Positions 16,037 through 23,908 are shown, numbered from the stretch's first letter. The stretch is 24,159 bases of DNA from Flammeovirgaceae bacterium (GCA_003229495.1 QIEB01000487.1:1-24159); one strand, 5' to 3'. Made by a program: numbers and translations. The notes: a model not told the origin generated them from the letters alone.

Positions 16037-17047
16037 TTAAAGTTCATCAGTTTTTTCAATATCAGTTTTCTCTAGTTTGTGTTCTGCAACCAAATCTATT
16101 CGTAGACGACAACCCAACAGTTGGCGATATTCCGCTGCTGATATTCCATCACCTGGTTTTTTAAATGCAAGATGTTCCTTCTTTAGAATTGTCCCTGCTT
16201 TCAATGCCTGAGAAGTAACCACACTCTTCTCAAAAATATTTTTCATCTCCAGGTAAGGTGACAGATCATTTTTATCAACCGAACTAGCAATCATTTTCCC
16301 AGCACTTTTTAATTCAATACAGAATTTTTCGAATTCTTCTGGTTCCATACTATGCTTGGCATCACTTCCGTACATGCGCCGGGAAAATGTAAAATGTTTC
16401 TCTACCACCACTGCACCAAGTGTAACTGCTGCCAATGCTGCAGCTAACCCAAGTGTGTGATCTGAGAATCCTACTGATAAGTTATATCGTGCACTCATCT
16501 CGGCAATAATATTAAGACCCACTTTTTCCTCAGGGCAAGGATATAATGATGAACACTGCATAATGGTCACCTCTCCACCGCCTCGCAATACATCAACTGC
16601 TAAATCCAATTCATTCCAGTTGCTCATACCTGAAGATAGGTAAACCGGTTTATTAGTTTCAACAATCTTTTCAAGCATTGGTATGTTCGTAACTTCCCCA
16701 GAAGGAATCTTATAGATTGAAATGCCTACTTCATTAAGTAACTCTACCGCTTCCAGAGAAAATGGTGATGAAAGAAAATCAATACCAGCCGATCGTGCTA
16801 CGTTTGCAAGCTCTTTCCATTGTTTAAGCGAGAATGCAGTGCGACGAAAGTAATCAACACGAGGCTCCCCCGAAAAATAGGGGGGTGATGGTGCGTTAGC
16901 TAGCGATTCTGCCTCAGCAATATGTGTTTGGAATTTGACAGCATCAGCACCGCAAGCAGCGGCTTCCTCTATCAATCGACATGCATTGCCGAACGACCCG
17001 TCGTGAACTGAGCCAATCTCGGCGACTATATAAGGTATACCAGTCAT
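16037..17047 (-). CDS. neuB: N-acetylneuraminate synthase (NeuB family)
   Basis: This synthase of 336 residues condenses an N-acyl hexosamine (ManNAc in the sialic acid route) with phosphoenolpyruvate. The TIM-barrel part opens with YIVAEIGSVHDGSFGNA and includes DAVKFQTH, FLSSPFSLEAVE, YKIPSGEVTNIPMLE, LSSGMSNW, MQCSSLYPCPEE, GFSDHTLG and VEKHFTFSR, all family-typical. The C-terminal SAF/antifreeze-like domain is present from about 270 (SVVTSQALKAGTILKKEHLAFKKPGDGIS), and closes the active site of the partner subunit in the dimer. Length is normal. It lies four bases from the upstream methyltransferase. NeuB versus LegI cannot be settled by motif reading. Confidence 0.93.
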   Translation of the reverse strand: MTGIPYIVAEIGSVHDGSFGNACRLIEEAAACGADAVKFQTHIAEAESLANAPSPPYFSGEPRVDYFRRTAFSLKQWKELANVARSAGIDFLSSPFSLEAVELLNEVGISIYKIPSGEVTNIPMLEKIVETNKPVYLSSGMSNWNELDLAVDVLRGGGEVTIMQCSSLYPCPEEKVGLNIIAEMSARYNLSVGFSDHTLGLAAALAAVTLGAVVVEKHFTFSRRMYGSDAKHSMEPEEFEKFCIELKSAGKMIASSVDKNDLSPYLEMKNIFEKSVVTSQALKAGTILKKEHLAFKKPGDGISAAEYRQLLGCRLRIDLVAEHKLEKTDIEKTDEL

Positions 17048-17050
17048 AAA

Positions 17051-17896
17051 TTATCTCTTATCAAGCCAGCCAGGGAGGCAGGCAAAACCAAAAACAGTAA
17101 TTTTTCCACTTGGTTCAAAAACTCGCTCAATTAATAAAGGCTCCAGGCCAACCCACTCAAACAACCATGCCAGACTGCGCGGATGATACAAATGATAGTG
17201 CAGAGCACCCAGGATATTATCATTATATCGGCGGAGCCTGGTTGTAAGCTTATCTGGCACCTCAACATATACCAGTCCATTTGCTGCCAATGAATTAACA
17301 ACTGCCCCGAGAACAGCTGTCGGATCCTCGATGTGTTCCAATACCTTGTTCAAGGTTACCAATGTAAAGTTCTTTAAATCTGACTGGCCGGTAAACATCT
17401 CTTCACGTACTGCGAAGCCTCCCAATTCCCGTAAGTGCTTTGCAGCTACAGGATCAGGTTCAACAGCAGTTGCTTGCCATGACTGCTCACTCAATTCTAA
17501 TAACCGAGATAAAAACACACCTGTTCCAGCGCCGATATCAAGAATCTGGTGCGAAGTCCCGCGTGATGTACCAAGCCAGCGAGTCAGAAATGAATTTATT
17601 CTTTGAACGCGGTGCCAGTTATCTGATTGCTCAGGCGGCAATCCCATAACCTTGCGATACTTTGCACCAACATCACCATCAGGCAAATCCACCTCATAGT
17701 AGGAACTGCGCAGCTTCTGCAATAATTCCTGTGAGCTCGCTGGCAGAATATTGTTAGCTGCCCCACAAGATACACATTCCTTCCACTGTCTGAAATAATT
17801 CTGCGTACCCACTCCGCAATGCTTCTCAAAACGATCAGGCTCGGTGATCTCTAGCAAGGTTTGGCCCAATTGGCCTTCACAAAGCATACAAATCAT
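17051..17896 (-). CDS. zinc-finger class I SAM-dependent methyltransferase
   Basis: A protein of 281 residues with an N-terminal four-cysteine module (MICMLC at the start and ECVSCG near residue 38), likely a zinc site. This is followed by a methyltransferase core with motif I ILDIGAGTGVFLSRLLEL, an acidic TAVEPDPVAAKHL and the motif LVTLNKVLEHIEDP. Later LVYVEVPD and HYHLYHPRSL match the UbiE/Methyltransf_23 type common in surface-polysaccharide clusters. It should methylate a sugar hydroxyl or carbon. It sits between the flippase and neuB with one- to three-base gaps, so it is co-translated with the sialic acid set and might methylate that sugar or its neighbour. The acceptor is unknown. 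Confidence 0.85.
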   Translation of the reverse strand: MICMLCEGQLGQTLLEITEPDRFEKHCGVGTQNYFRQWKECVSCGAANNILPASSQELLQKLRSSYYEVDLPDGDVGAKYRKVMGLPPEQSDNWHRVQRINSFLTRWLGTSRGTSHQILDIGAGTGVFLSRLLELSEQSWQATAVEPDPVAAKHLRELGGFAVREEMFTGQSDLKNFTLVTLNKVLEHIEDPTAVLGAVVNSLAANGLVYVEVPDKLTTRLRRYNDNILGALHYHLYHPRSLAWLFEWVGLEPLLIERVFEPSGKITVFGFACLPGWLDKR

Positions 17897-17897
17897 C

Positions 17898-19367
17898 TCA
17901 TCCCCCTAAACGCGCTACTGCTGAATCTTCATCAGATTTAAATAACCTGCGCAACTGAGAGATGGTATCGCGTAGCTCACGACGACCTAAGATCATTACT
18001 CCTACGATAGCAACAACGAAGAGTAATCCACGAACAGCCAAGGTTGGTGAAGCCACAAAGATTAGCAAATGGATGCCTAGAATAAGTAAAATACCGATCA
18101 AAATCCATCTATCCTGAAAAGGGATACGTCGCAATCTACGTGCTCGATGTCCCATCAACAAACGAAATACAAACATCTCTGCAAACATAATGGTAACCAC
18201 ACCACCGATTCCAAAAGTTGGGACAAGAAACCATATAGCAACTATAGATGGAATCAGCGTAATAATACGGAAGTGAGCAGTCCACACCCCTTTCTTTAGT
18301 CCATAGACTGTAGCCGTAGCTGCTTTACCAGCGTGCTGGAGAAGTAGGTAAGCAATTAATAGTGGCACCCATATCGCTGCATCGACGAACTTCCCATTCG
18401 TTAAAAGCATAATAATTTCTCCCCCGAAAAATGCAAAAAATATACCCGCCACAACGAGCCACACATACACCGCATTCCATACTCTTCCAACAAGCTCAAA
18501 CTCGTTTCCTGTGCGCGCCTCTTCAAGCGCTTTTGGCCACATCACGTAAGCGATAGGATTTGTTCCCTGCATAAGCAGAGCGTGGTACAAACGAGCGTGA
18601 GTCCAAATACCGACTATGTTCACTCCAAGAAAACGCGTTAAAACAAGATTCTCAATTGCTGCCCGTGCATTTTCTGCTACGCTTGCTGCTAACGTGGCCG
18701 GCGCAATTTTAAATAGCTCCATGAGCCAGAATTTCCCGATCGCAACTGTCAAAGACTTTCGAAGCAAAATAATCGTCCCAAGGGCTGCGACCAACAAACC
18801 CGAGATGTTACCAAGAAACAATGAAAGTAATTGCAGGTCCAGGATAAATAATGAGAACATCAGCACTACAAAATTCGCAACGGCTTGTCCTGTAATAAGT
18901 ATGGCTGCCAAGTCTGCTCGACCTGATACATTAAAAAAATGATTCCCAGTAGTATGTGCAACCCGCAACGGGATTGAGGCAGCAGCTAGCCACAATATCG
19001 TTTCCGATATAGCGCTTTCAGCACCTGTGTATGCGGCTAATTGATTCCATAGTAAGACAAATAACAGGGCAAGCACACAGGCTAAGATGAATGATGAAAT
19101 AATCGCGCTACTAAACAAGGATTTCCTTTGCGCATCATCTGCGGCCCCGTAATGCCCAGCAAACAGAATCTGTTGGCCTAAATCGGCGAACGCTGAAACA
19201 AGCAGCGAAAAGGAAGTAACAAGAGCATAGACCCCGTATTCACTTGGCCCCAAAATGGTAGTTGCAAAAGGTAAAGCTACAAAAGCGAGTACGCCTTGGA
19301 TTACACTGGCTGAAAAGTACCGGAAGCCAAGGTGAAAAGCTGACTTTCCCTTTGAGCCACTCTTCAA
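17898..19367 (-). CDS. Wzx-type polysaccharide flippase
   Basis: A polytopic membrane protein of 489 residues with about 12-14 hydrophobic helices, belonging to the MOP/PST flippase family. It has FRYFSASVIQGVLAFVALPF at the N-terminus, then LGPSEYGVYALVTSF, the characteristic start of Wzx and related proteins. It should move undecaprenyl-diphosphate-linked repeat units from the cytoplasmic to the periplasmic face. The C-terminus is a short charged tail. The start is an unusual TTG at 19367, overlapping the TGA of a small upstream frame as TTGA, which implies translational coupling to a gene now decayed. No Wzy polymerase partner is seen in the window. Confidence 0.9.
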   Translation of the reverse strand: MKSGSKGKSAFHLGFRYFSASVIQGVLAFVALPFATTILGPSEYGVYALVTSFSLLVSAFADLGQQILFAGHYGAADDAQRKSLFSSAIISSFILACVLALLFVLLWNQLAAYTGAESAISETILWLAAASIPLRVAHTTGNHFFNVSGRADLAAILITGQAVANFVVLMFSLFILDLQLLSLFLGNISGLLVAALGTIILLRKSLTVAIGKFWLMELFKIAPATLAASVAENARAAIENLVLTRFLGVNIVGIWTHARLYHALLMQGTNPIAYVMWPKALEEARTGNEFELVGRVWNAVYVWLVVAGIFFAFFGGEIIMLLTNGKFVDAAIWVPLLIAYLLLQHAGKAATATVYGLKKGVWTAHFRIITLIPSIVAIWFLVPTFGIGGVVTIMFAEMFVFRLLMGHRARRLRRIPFQDRWILIGILLILGIHLLIFVASPTLAVRGLLFVVAIVGVMILGRRELRDTISQLRRLFKSDEDSAVARLGG

Positions 19368-19652
19368 TCTAAATCACCTATATTCTCATCAACGCTAAGG
19401 ACGTAAAACTCCAAGGGATACGCAAACTTTACGAGGGAACACCTGCCAGGCAATTGTGGCACGTCTTCTTGTCCACGCACTTCAAATGACACCATGGATC
19501 GCTTTCAGCTCTTTTGCTGACAGCAGTTTTACCTCCTCCAGCAACCCGCATTCAAATGAATTGAAATCAAACACGAATATAATTGTGGCCAGTCTACGGT
19601 TATCTAACGACTCATTCTCTCTCCTATTGCTTAATAATTTTTTTGCTATCAT
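19364..19652 (-). pseudogene. remnant of a small unidentified gene
   Basis: The 316-base gap between the flippase and the oxidoreductase is not empty. On the minus strand, 19652-19482 reads 56 codons, ending ..FECGLLEEVKLLSAKELKAI in a protein-like composition. In the neighbouring frame, 19495-19364 reads 43 codons, MVSFEVRGQEDVPQL to FYVLSVDENIGDLD, and stops in a TTGA overlap with the flippase start. A strong ribosome site, AGGAG five bases before ATG 19615, serves only a three-codon frame (MSR), so the original start has been cut off by a frameshift. The pieces suggest a once-intact coupled gene. A faint likeness to sugar 3,4-ketoisomerase cupins (DNRG-like and VLxVDE-like ends) is too weak to name it. 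Confidence 0.5.
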
Positions 19653-19683
19653 GGCCAATCAATCAACTCACGCTTACCGCTTT

Positions 19684-20706
19684 TTACCGCGCGCTTGCAT
19701 CTACCAGTGCCTGGATACGTGCGCCAGTATTCAGATCTGGCTGAACGTCAGTTTGCTCTTTTACGGCTGTGAAAAACTTTCTAGCCAAGGAAGCCACAGC
19801 TGAAGTCCGACTATCTCCCTCCAACAATCCAGCTTCAGTCTCTGTGCTCACCACTTTCCCATCAAGATTAGATGCAACCATTTTAAAATCCATCATCTCA
19901 GATGACCCAATATTATCTATCGTTACAAATCCTTTTTCAAATGCCACTTCCCAACGTTGAAATGGTTGCGAAGGAGATACCAATGATATTAAAAGCGTAA
20001 AAGTTACTCCTGAACGAAATTCTAATAATGCATTCAGGCTTTCATCTGCAGGACTCTCGCCTGATGGTGTAAATTGATATGTCGAACTGGAGTCTGAAAT
20101 AGCAGAAACACTGACAATCTCACCAAACATTTGCTCTAACAAGTACAGAATCTGCGATGCAAACATGGAAATAGCACCGCCTCCTCCTCTCGCGTCAGTT
20201 TTCCATGACCAGTCTCCCTGACTTTGGGCCAGAGACCTGGTTAACCATGTAACTTGGCCGAATCGAGGATGCCCAAGTGATCCCTGATTTAAAATTCTTC
20301 TTAACGAGCTAAATGTACGCAGCTCTCCGAACTCAAAATCTACTATGGTTGTAATGCCCTGAGCTCTGTTAGCTAATTTCTTGGCATTTTTTCCGCTAAT
20401 CCCAAGCGGCTTCTCAACAAATACTGGGATTTGCGCATCCAGTAAAGTTGGCAGGATACGTTCGCACTCAACAGGCGGTACCGCCAAACCAATTGCATCG
20501 ATCTGCATGTTTAGTATTTCATCAATTGAACTACATCCACATGGAATATTATGTTCTTCGGCTAATAACTTGGCTTTGGCCCCAGTGCTTGCGACAACCG
20601 CAACAACTTCAACTCCAGCAGCGCGAAATGCTGGCAGCAAAACATTTACGCCAAAGTTACCGCCAACTATTGCAACTTTTAGGCCCTGGCCCGGAAGCGC
20701 AGACAT
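19684..20706 (-). CDS. Gfo/Idh/MocA-family oxidoreductase
   Basis: An NAD(P)-dependent sugar oxidoreductase of 340 residues. The Rossmann domain begins KVAIVGGNFGVNVLLPAF, a variant of GxGxxG, followed by VVAVVASTGAKAKLLAEEHN. The family motif EKP is present in IPVFVEKPLGISGKNA (Lys catalytic in family members). The C-terminal domain shows RGGGAISMFASQILYLLEQMFG, with the glycine-rich and QILY positions of the family but without the usual catalytic His at that place. It should reduce or oxidise a keto group on a nucleotide sugar. Its ATG shares a base with the stop of the upstream C-methyltransferase (TAATG), so the two probably act on the same sugar. The substrate is unknown. Confidence 0.88.
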   Translation of the reverse strand: MSALPGQGLKVAIVGGNFGVNVLLPAFRAAGVEVVAVVASTGAKAKLLAEEHNIPCGCSSIDEILNMQIDAIGLAVPPVECERILPTLLDAQIPVFVEKPLGISGKNAKKLANRAQGITTIVDFEFGELRTFSSLRRILNQGSLGHPRFGQVTWLTRSLAQSQGDWSWKTDARGGGGAISMFASQILYLLEQMFGEIVSVSAISDSSSTYQFTPSGESPADESLNALLEFRSGVTFTLLISLVSPSQPFQRWEVAFEKGFVTIDNIGSSEMMDFKMVASNLDGKVVSTETEAGLLEGDSRTSAVASLARKFFTAVKEQTDVQPDLNTGARIQALVDASAR

Positions 20707-21974
20707 TAATCTACTATATGTAGTTCAGGCAGCGGCACAATAATTTTCGATTTGAGCCCTTTGGATCTAAGCTTTTCGATTATTGGCTTTGCGTAATGCC
20801 ATGATAAAAGAACAGCGTACTCTGGTTGTTCGTCAAAAAGTTTTTGCTCGTCAACTACAGGGATATGTGTGCCAGGAAGAAAAAGCCCGAGCTTTAGCGA
20901 GCTACTTTGTTCTGCGATATAAGGCATTAACTCCGGATCTATGTTGCTGAAATTAAGCAGCGTACTTGATCTGCCTGGACAACCTATGCCTGGCGCCGGA
21001 CGACCTTTCAGTCGTTGTTTTAATAAAAACTCCTGTAAATCTAATTTTGCTTTGATTGCCTGATCTCGGAATTTTACAAAAGCATCATCGTTATAGATAC
21101 CACGCTTATCCTCCTCTCGCAGTAAATCATTAAGCTGATTTGATACCGGCCGCCCAAGCCCCTTCTCAGAGTAAACTCGAATTGATCCTCCATAGTTCGG
21201 AATTCTCTCCGCGTCAGTAACTGTGAAACCATACTGCTCAAAAAGTCGAATTAAAGGTCGAAGCGAATAGTACTTCAAATGCTCGTGGTAAATGGAATCA
21301 TACTGAACGGTATCAAGTATATCTATCAAATAGTGCGATTCTGTAACAAATACTCCTCCGTCTTCCAACAGCTGATCGATACCGCGCAGCATATCACCAA
21401 GATTCGATACGTGTGCAAACATGTTCGTTGCGGTAATTGCCGCTACAGGTCCATACCTGGCAGATATTTGCTTTGCTATTTCTTCACCGAAAAATGCTTG
21501 CATCGTGTCAACTCCATCGGCAATTGCAATGTTTGCAACATTCGTAGCTTCAACACCGAGTACACGCATACCTTTTGCCTGGAATCCTTTTAACAGCGTC
21601 CCGTCATTTGATCCGATGTCCATACACAAAGAATTTTCTGGAATACTATATTTGTCACAGATTTTCCCAGCTGTTGATTGAAGATTTTTGACTAACGAAG
21701 GAGTAATTCCGCTCCTGTAAGGATATGTGGGATGAAATAATACGTCTGGCGGAACAATATAATCGATTTGTACAAGCCCACAATCCTTACAACGAAAAAC
21801 CCGGAGTGGATAAACCGACTCTTCTTCGTTTAATTGTTCTTTAGTCAGTAATGAATCGCAGGGCGGAATATGCCCAAGATCAATTACTGGCAGTAATTTC
21901 TTTGAATTACATACTTGACAGCCATCTGAATGGCCAAGCTTTAAGTCGTGTGATATTGATTTTGTGTCAGTCAT
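20706..21974 (-). CDS. TylCIII/NovU-type sugar C-methyltransferase
   Basis: A protein of 422 residues with the three-part layout of sugar C-methyltransferases: an N-terminal zinc module (CQVC at residues 19-22 and CKDCGL about 40 residues later), a SAM-binding core (CMDIGSNDGTLLKGF, VLGVEATNVANIA, ITATNMFAHVSNLG, with YDSIYHEHLKYYSL), and a C-terminal domain with GIGCPGRSSTLLNF and a final PLPELHIVD strand. Members methylate C-3 or C-5 of 4-keto nucleotide sugars to give branched sugars. The family usually has Gly-x-Gly-Ala-x-Ala-Lys at the C-terminal domain entry; here it is GIGCPGRSST. The next gene is an oxidoreductase that could reduce the keto group afterwards. No dehydratase producing a 4-keto sugar is present in the window. 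Confidence 0.9.
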   Translation of the reverse strand: MTDTKSISHDLKLGHSDGCQVCNSKKLLPVIDLGHIPPCDSLLTKEQLNEEESVYPLRVFRCKDCGLVQIDYIVPPDVLFHPTYPYRSGITPSLVKNLQSTAGKICDKYSIPENSLCMDIGSNDGTLLKGFQAKGMRVLGVEATNVANIAIADGVDTMQAFFGEEIAKQISARYGPVAAITATNMFAHVSNLGDMLRGIDQLLEDGGVFVTESHYLIDILDTVQYDSIYHEHLKYYSLRPLIRLFEQYGFTVTDAERIPNYGGSIRVYSEKGLGRPVSNQLNDLLREEDKRGIYNDDAFVKFRDQAIKAKLDLQEFLLKQRLKGRPAPGIGCPGRSSTLLNFSNIDPELMPYIAEQSSSLKLGLFLPGTHIPVVDEQKLFDEQPEYAVLLSWHYAKPIIEKLRSKGLKSKIIVPLPELHIVD

Positions 21975-22003
21975 ATTTTTTTACCTTAAATAAATTGTCA
22001 GCT

Positions 22004-23236
22004 TTAATCATTTACCTGTTGCGATAACTCCCAGACTAAACCTGAAAGTCTTGCACAAGCTACTTTAGGATCAAAATTAGCGTCATAAACTCTCTTGGCT
22101 TGCAGGATTACACGGTTGGCAATTTCTCGATTCTCCACAGCCCGCCGCATGGCCTCAACAAACTCGCTTGCACCTTCTGCCAACAAGCAAGTCTCACCAT
22201 CTTTTAATGCGGGATTTCCAAAAGCAGCATTTTGGTGTGCCACCACTAAAGTCTTCATAGCCATTGCGGTTAAAATTCGGCTTCTATTACCTACTGGCAC
22301 ATCAATGGGAACAATGACTGCATGACAAGAGGCCATGAAATTTTGAAGATCTGAAACATAGCCCAGGTACTCAATTTCAATTTTTTGGGCAAATGCACTT
22401 TTTGCCCATATAGGCAATCCCCCGCGTCCTGCGATAAGAATCCGAAAACCGCTCTTTCCCCACAATTTAATTAGGCGAGGGTATAATTGTTCAAGCATGA
22501 AATGAATTGCTGAGCGTGAGCCCAGTGCATTCAATGTTCCAAAGAAAACAAATGTAGGAGTATCAGGAAGAACACAACTTTTACCTGGGCTAGACGGCCA
22601 CGGATAAGGCTCGTAAGTACTGACGATGCCTAGTTTTTCAAGTGAACTAACAGTTGAATGTGATGCACAAAGAACCCTATCATTTTTTTTAATAGCCTGC
22701 TTATAAACTCCCTTCCATAACAAGCTGCTCAGCCACGCTTTTGGAAATCTAAAAAGCCCTCGCACACTTTCTCGTGCAGCATAGAGACCATGGTAGTAAG
22801 CCGTCTGATACGTAAGGTCTCCTAACCAAACTAGCCGATGTGGCGCACTAACCCCATTACTAATCCAGGCCGCTACGATATCAAAAGCTACCACAACATC
22901 AGCACTAATTTCTTTAATTCTACTATTAATCACCTGCACTATTGTTTGGCTGAGGACAATACCCTGCGACTGTACCTGTAAGAATTTTGGTACTCGAATG
23001 ACTATGATCTCATTGCCGACAGTCATGCCTATATCATTGGCATACTCTTTAATCGCTGTCGAATAATCCTTGTCGCCCTCTACAAAAATCAAATGTTTGA
23101 GCTTGGAATATTCTGCTTTAAGAGTAGAAATATATTGGTAGAACAATACTGCACTGGCGCCCTTTGAACTGCTGGGAACATTCGTAGTAACTATTAATAC
23201 GTTTTTATTTGATTTTTCTGTAACTGAAACGACCAT
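22004..23236 (-). CDS. GT-B glycosyltransferase (GT4-like)
   Basis: A protein of 410 residues that reads as a GT-B glycosyltransferase. The N-terminal domain has NVLIVTTNVPSSSKGASAVL, DVVVAFDIVAAWIS and RLVWLGDLTYQTAYYHGLYA. The donor domain has PTFVFFGTLNALGSRSAIHF, RILIAGRGGLPIWA, IEYLGYVSDLQNFMASCHAV and a VPVGNRSRILTAMAMKTLVVA loop in place of the canonical E-x7-E. It is more diverged than the other glycosyltransferases here. It is the second gene of the operon, 21 bases after the Nudix gene, and its ATG has no clear ribosome site, as for the Nudix gene. Donor and acceptor are unknown. Confidence 0.82.
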   Translation of the reverse strand: MVVSVTEKSNKNVLIVTTNVPSSSKGASAVLFYQYISTLKAEYSKLKHLIFVEGDKDYSTAIKEYANDIGMTVGNEIIVIRVPKFLQVQSQGIVLSQTIVQVINSRIKEISADVVVAFDIVAAWISNGVSAPHRLVWLGDLTYQTAYYHGLYAARESVRGLFRFPKAWLSSLLWKGVYKQAIKKNDRVLCASHSTVSSLEKLGIVSTYEPYPWPSSPGKSCVLPDTPTFVFFGTLNALGSRSAIHFMLEQLYPRLIKLWGKSGFRILIAGRGGLPIWAKSAFAQKIEIEYLGYVSDLQNFMASCHAVIVPIDVPVGNRSRILTAMAMKTLVVAHQNAAFGNPALKDGETCLLAEGASEFVEAMRRAVENREIANRVILQAKRVYDANFDPKVACARLSGLVWELSQQVND

Positions 23237-23257
23237 TGTTAAAATCTGCGGGATTTA

Positions 23258-23815
23258 TCAATCCGGAAGGGTAATGTGTTTGTTTATTACAGCAAGTCCA
23301 ATAATAGCTATATGCAGTGCATGTGTGAATAGACCATTATTCAAAAGCATTGCTAATTCACTCATTCCAACCTGCTGAACTTTGATGCCTGGCTCAGGAG
23401 TCCAGGCATCTTCAGACATTCGTTTCACATTCTTTGCAATGTAACACCAAAGCTTATTCTCTAAACGCCCGGTATCAGGATCAAGCTGACCAAGACTGAT
23501 CAACGGTTCCGTTACCCTATAGCCCGTTTCTTCATAAAGTTCAGCCGAGGCACGTCCGTCAGAATTATCGCCCTCCTCCATTAAACCGCCCGGTAACTCC
23601 AATGTGTATTTCTCGAGCGCAGGTCTATATTGCTTTACAAGAATTACTTCTCCATCGCTCGTGACAGGAAGAACTGATACATAGTCAGCTTGATTAAGTG
23701 AATGAAACTTTTGAGGCTTCTTATAACAGGAGGCTTTCACAGTTCTGGTAACTAGTGTTACCCAACTGGATAATTTCTCTTCATCTTTTTTTATTATTTC
23801 AAAATCGCCGCTCAT
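23258..23815 (-). CDS. Nudix hydrolase (ADP-ribose pyrophosphatase-like)
   Basis: A protein of 185 residues with a central Nudix box, GGLMEEGDNSDGRASAELYE then ETGY. The two core glutamates of the EExG part are kept; the first Glu is Asp and the Arg before the Glu is Ala, both tolerated in the family. The preceding VILVKQYRPALEKYTLELPGG is typical of ADP-ribose and ADP-sugar pyrophosphatases (NudF/NudE-like). It should cleave a nucleoside diphosphate linked to another moiety in the cytoplasm, perhaps a nucleotide sugar. It is the first gene of the operon, 57 bases after the ops site, and its ATG at 23815 has no Shine-Dalgarno within 15 bases. The true substrate is not known. Confidence 0.9.
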   Translation of the reverse strand: MSGDFEIIKKDEEKLSSWVTLVTRTVKASCYKKPQKFHSLNQADYVSVLPVTSDGEVILVKQYRPALEKYTLELPGGLMEEGDNSDGRASAELYEETGYRVTEPLISLGQLDPDTGRLENKLWCYIAKNVKRMSEDAWTPEPGIKVQQVGMSELAMLLNNGLFTHALHIAIIGLAVINKHITLPD

Positions 23816-23871
23816 TATTATATGAATACTTTAATTTAGTTTCTCGGTATTAAGTTTTACCATTCTGAGGT

Positions 23872-23882
23872 ACGCTACCGCC
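23872..23882 (-). promoter_or_regulatory. ops element (RfaH recruitment site)
   Basis: On the minus strand this reads GGCGGTAGCGT, a perfect match to the published ops consensus GGCGGTAGnnT, where RfaH is loaded onto paused RNA polymerase through the non-template strand. It stands in the leader of the polysaccharide operon, 57 bases before the first start codon and 50 bases after the rfaH-like stop codon, in the correct orientation. This predicts that the whole minus-strand operon depends on RfaH antitermination. A convincing sigma70 promoter between it and the rfaH-like gene was not found. Confidence 0.88.
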
Positions 23883-23884
23883 AT

Positions 23885-23908
23885 GCAGTGTGCAAAATTG
23901 CACTCCGC
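23885..23908 (-). other. imperfect hairpin directly upstream of ops
   Basis: Two 11-base arms (23885-23895 and 23898-23908), nine of eleven positions pairing, flank a two-base gap. The inner GTGCAA/TTGCAC pairs are perfect. The hairpin ends two bases before the ops site. No T-run follows in the minus direction, so it does not look like a Rho-independent terminator. It could affect pausing or be a protein-binding site; the function is unknown. Confidence 0.5.

Noticed and set aside
19456..19803. Plus-strand frame of 115 codons in the gap near the flippase
   Set aside because: It overlaps the end of the well-supported oxidoreductase on the other strand, has no ribosome site and a Ser/Asn-rich composition typical of a shadow frame.
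23813..23825. TATAAT next to the Nudix start as a promoter -10 box
   Set aside because: It would give an almost leaderless transcript, has no -35 box at 16-18 bases, and would bypass the ops site; the region is simply AT-rich.
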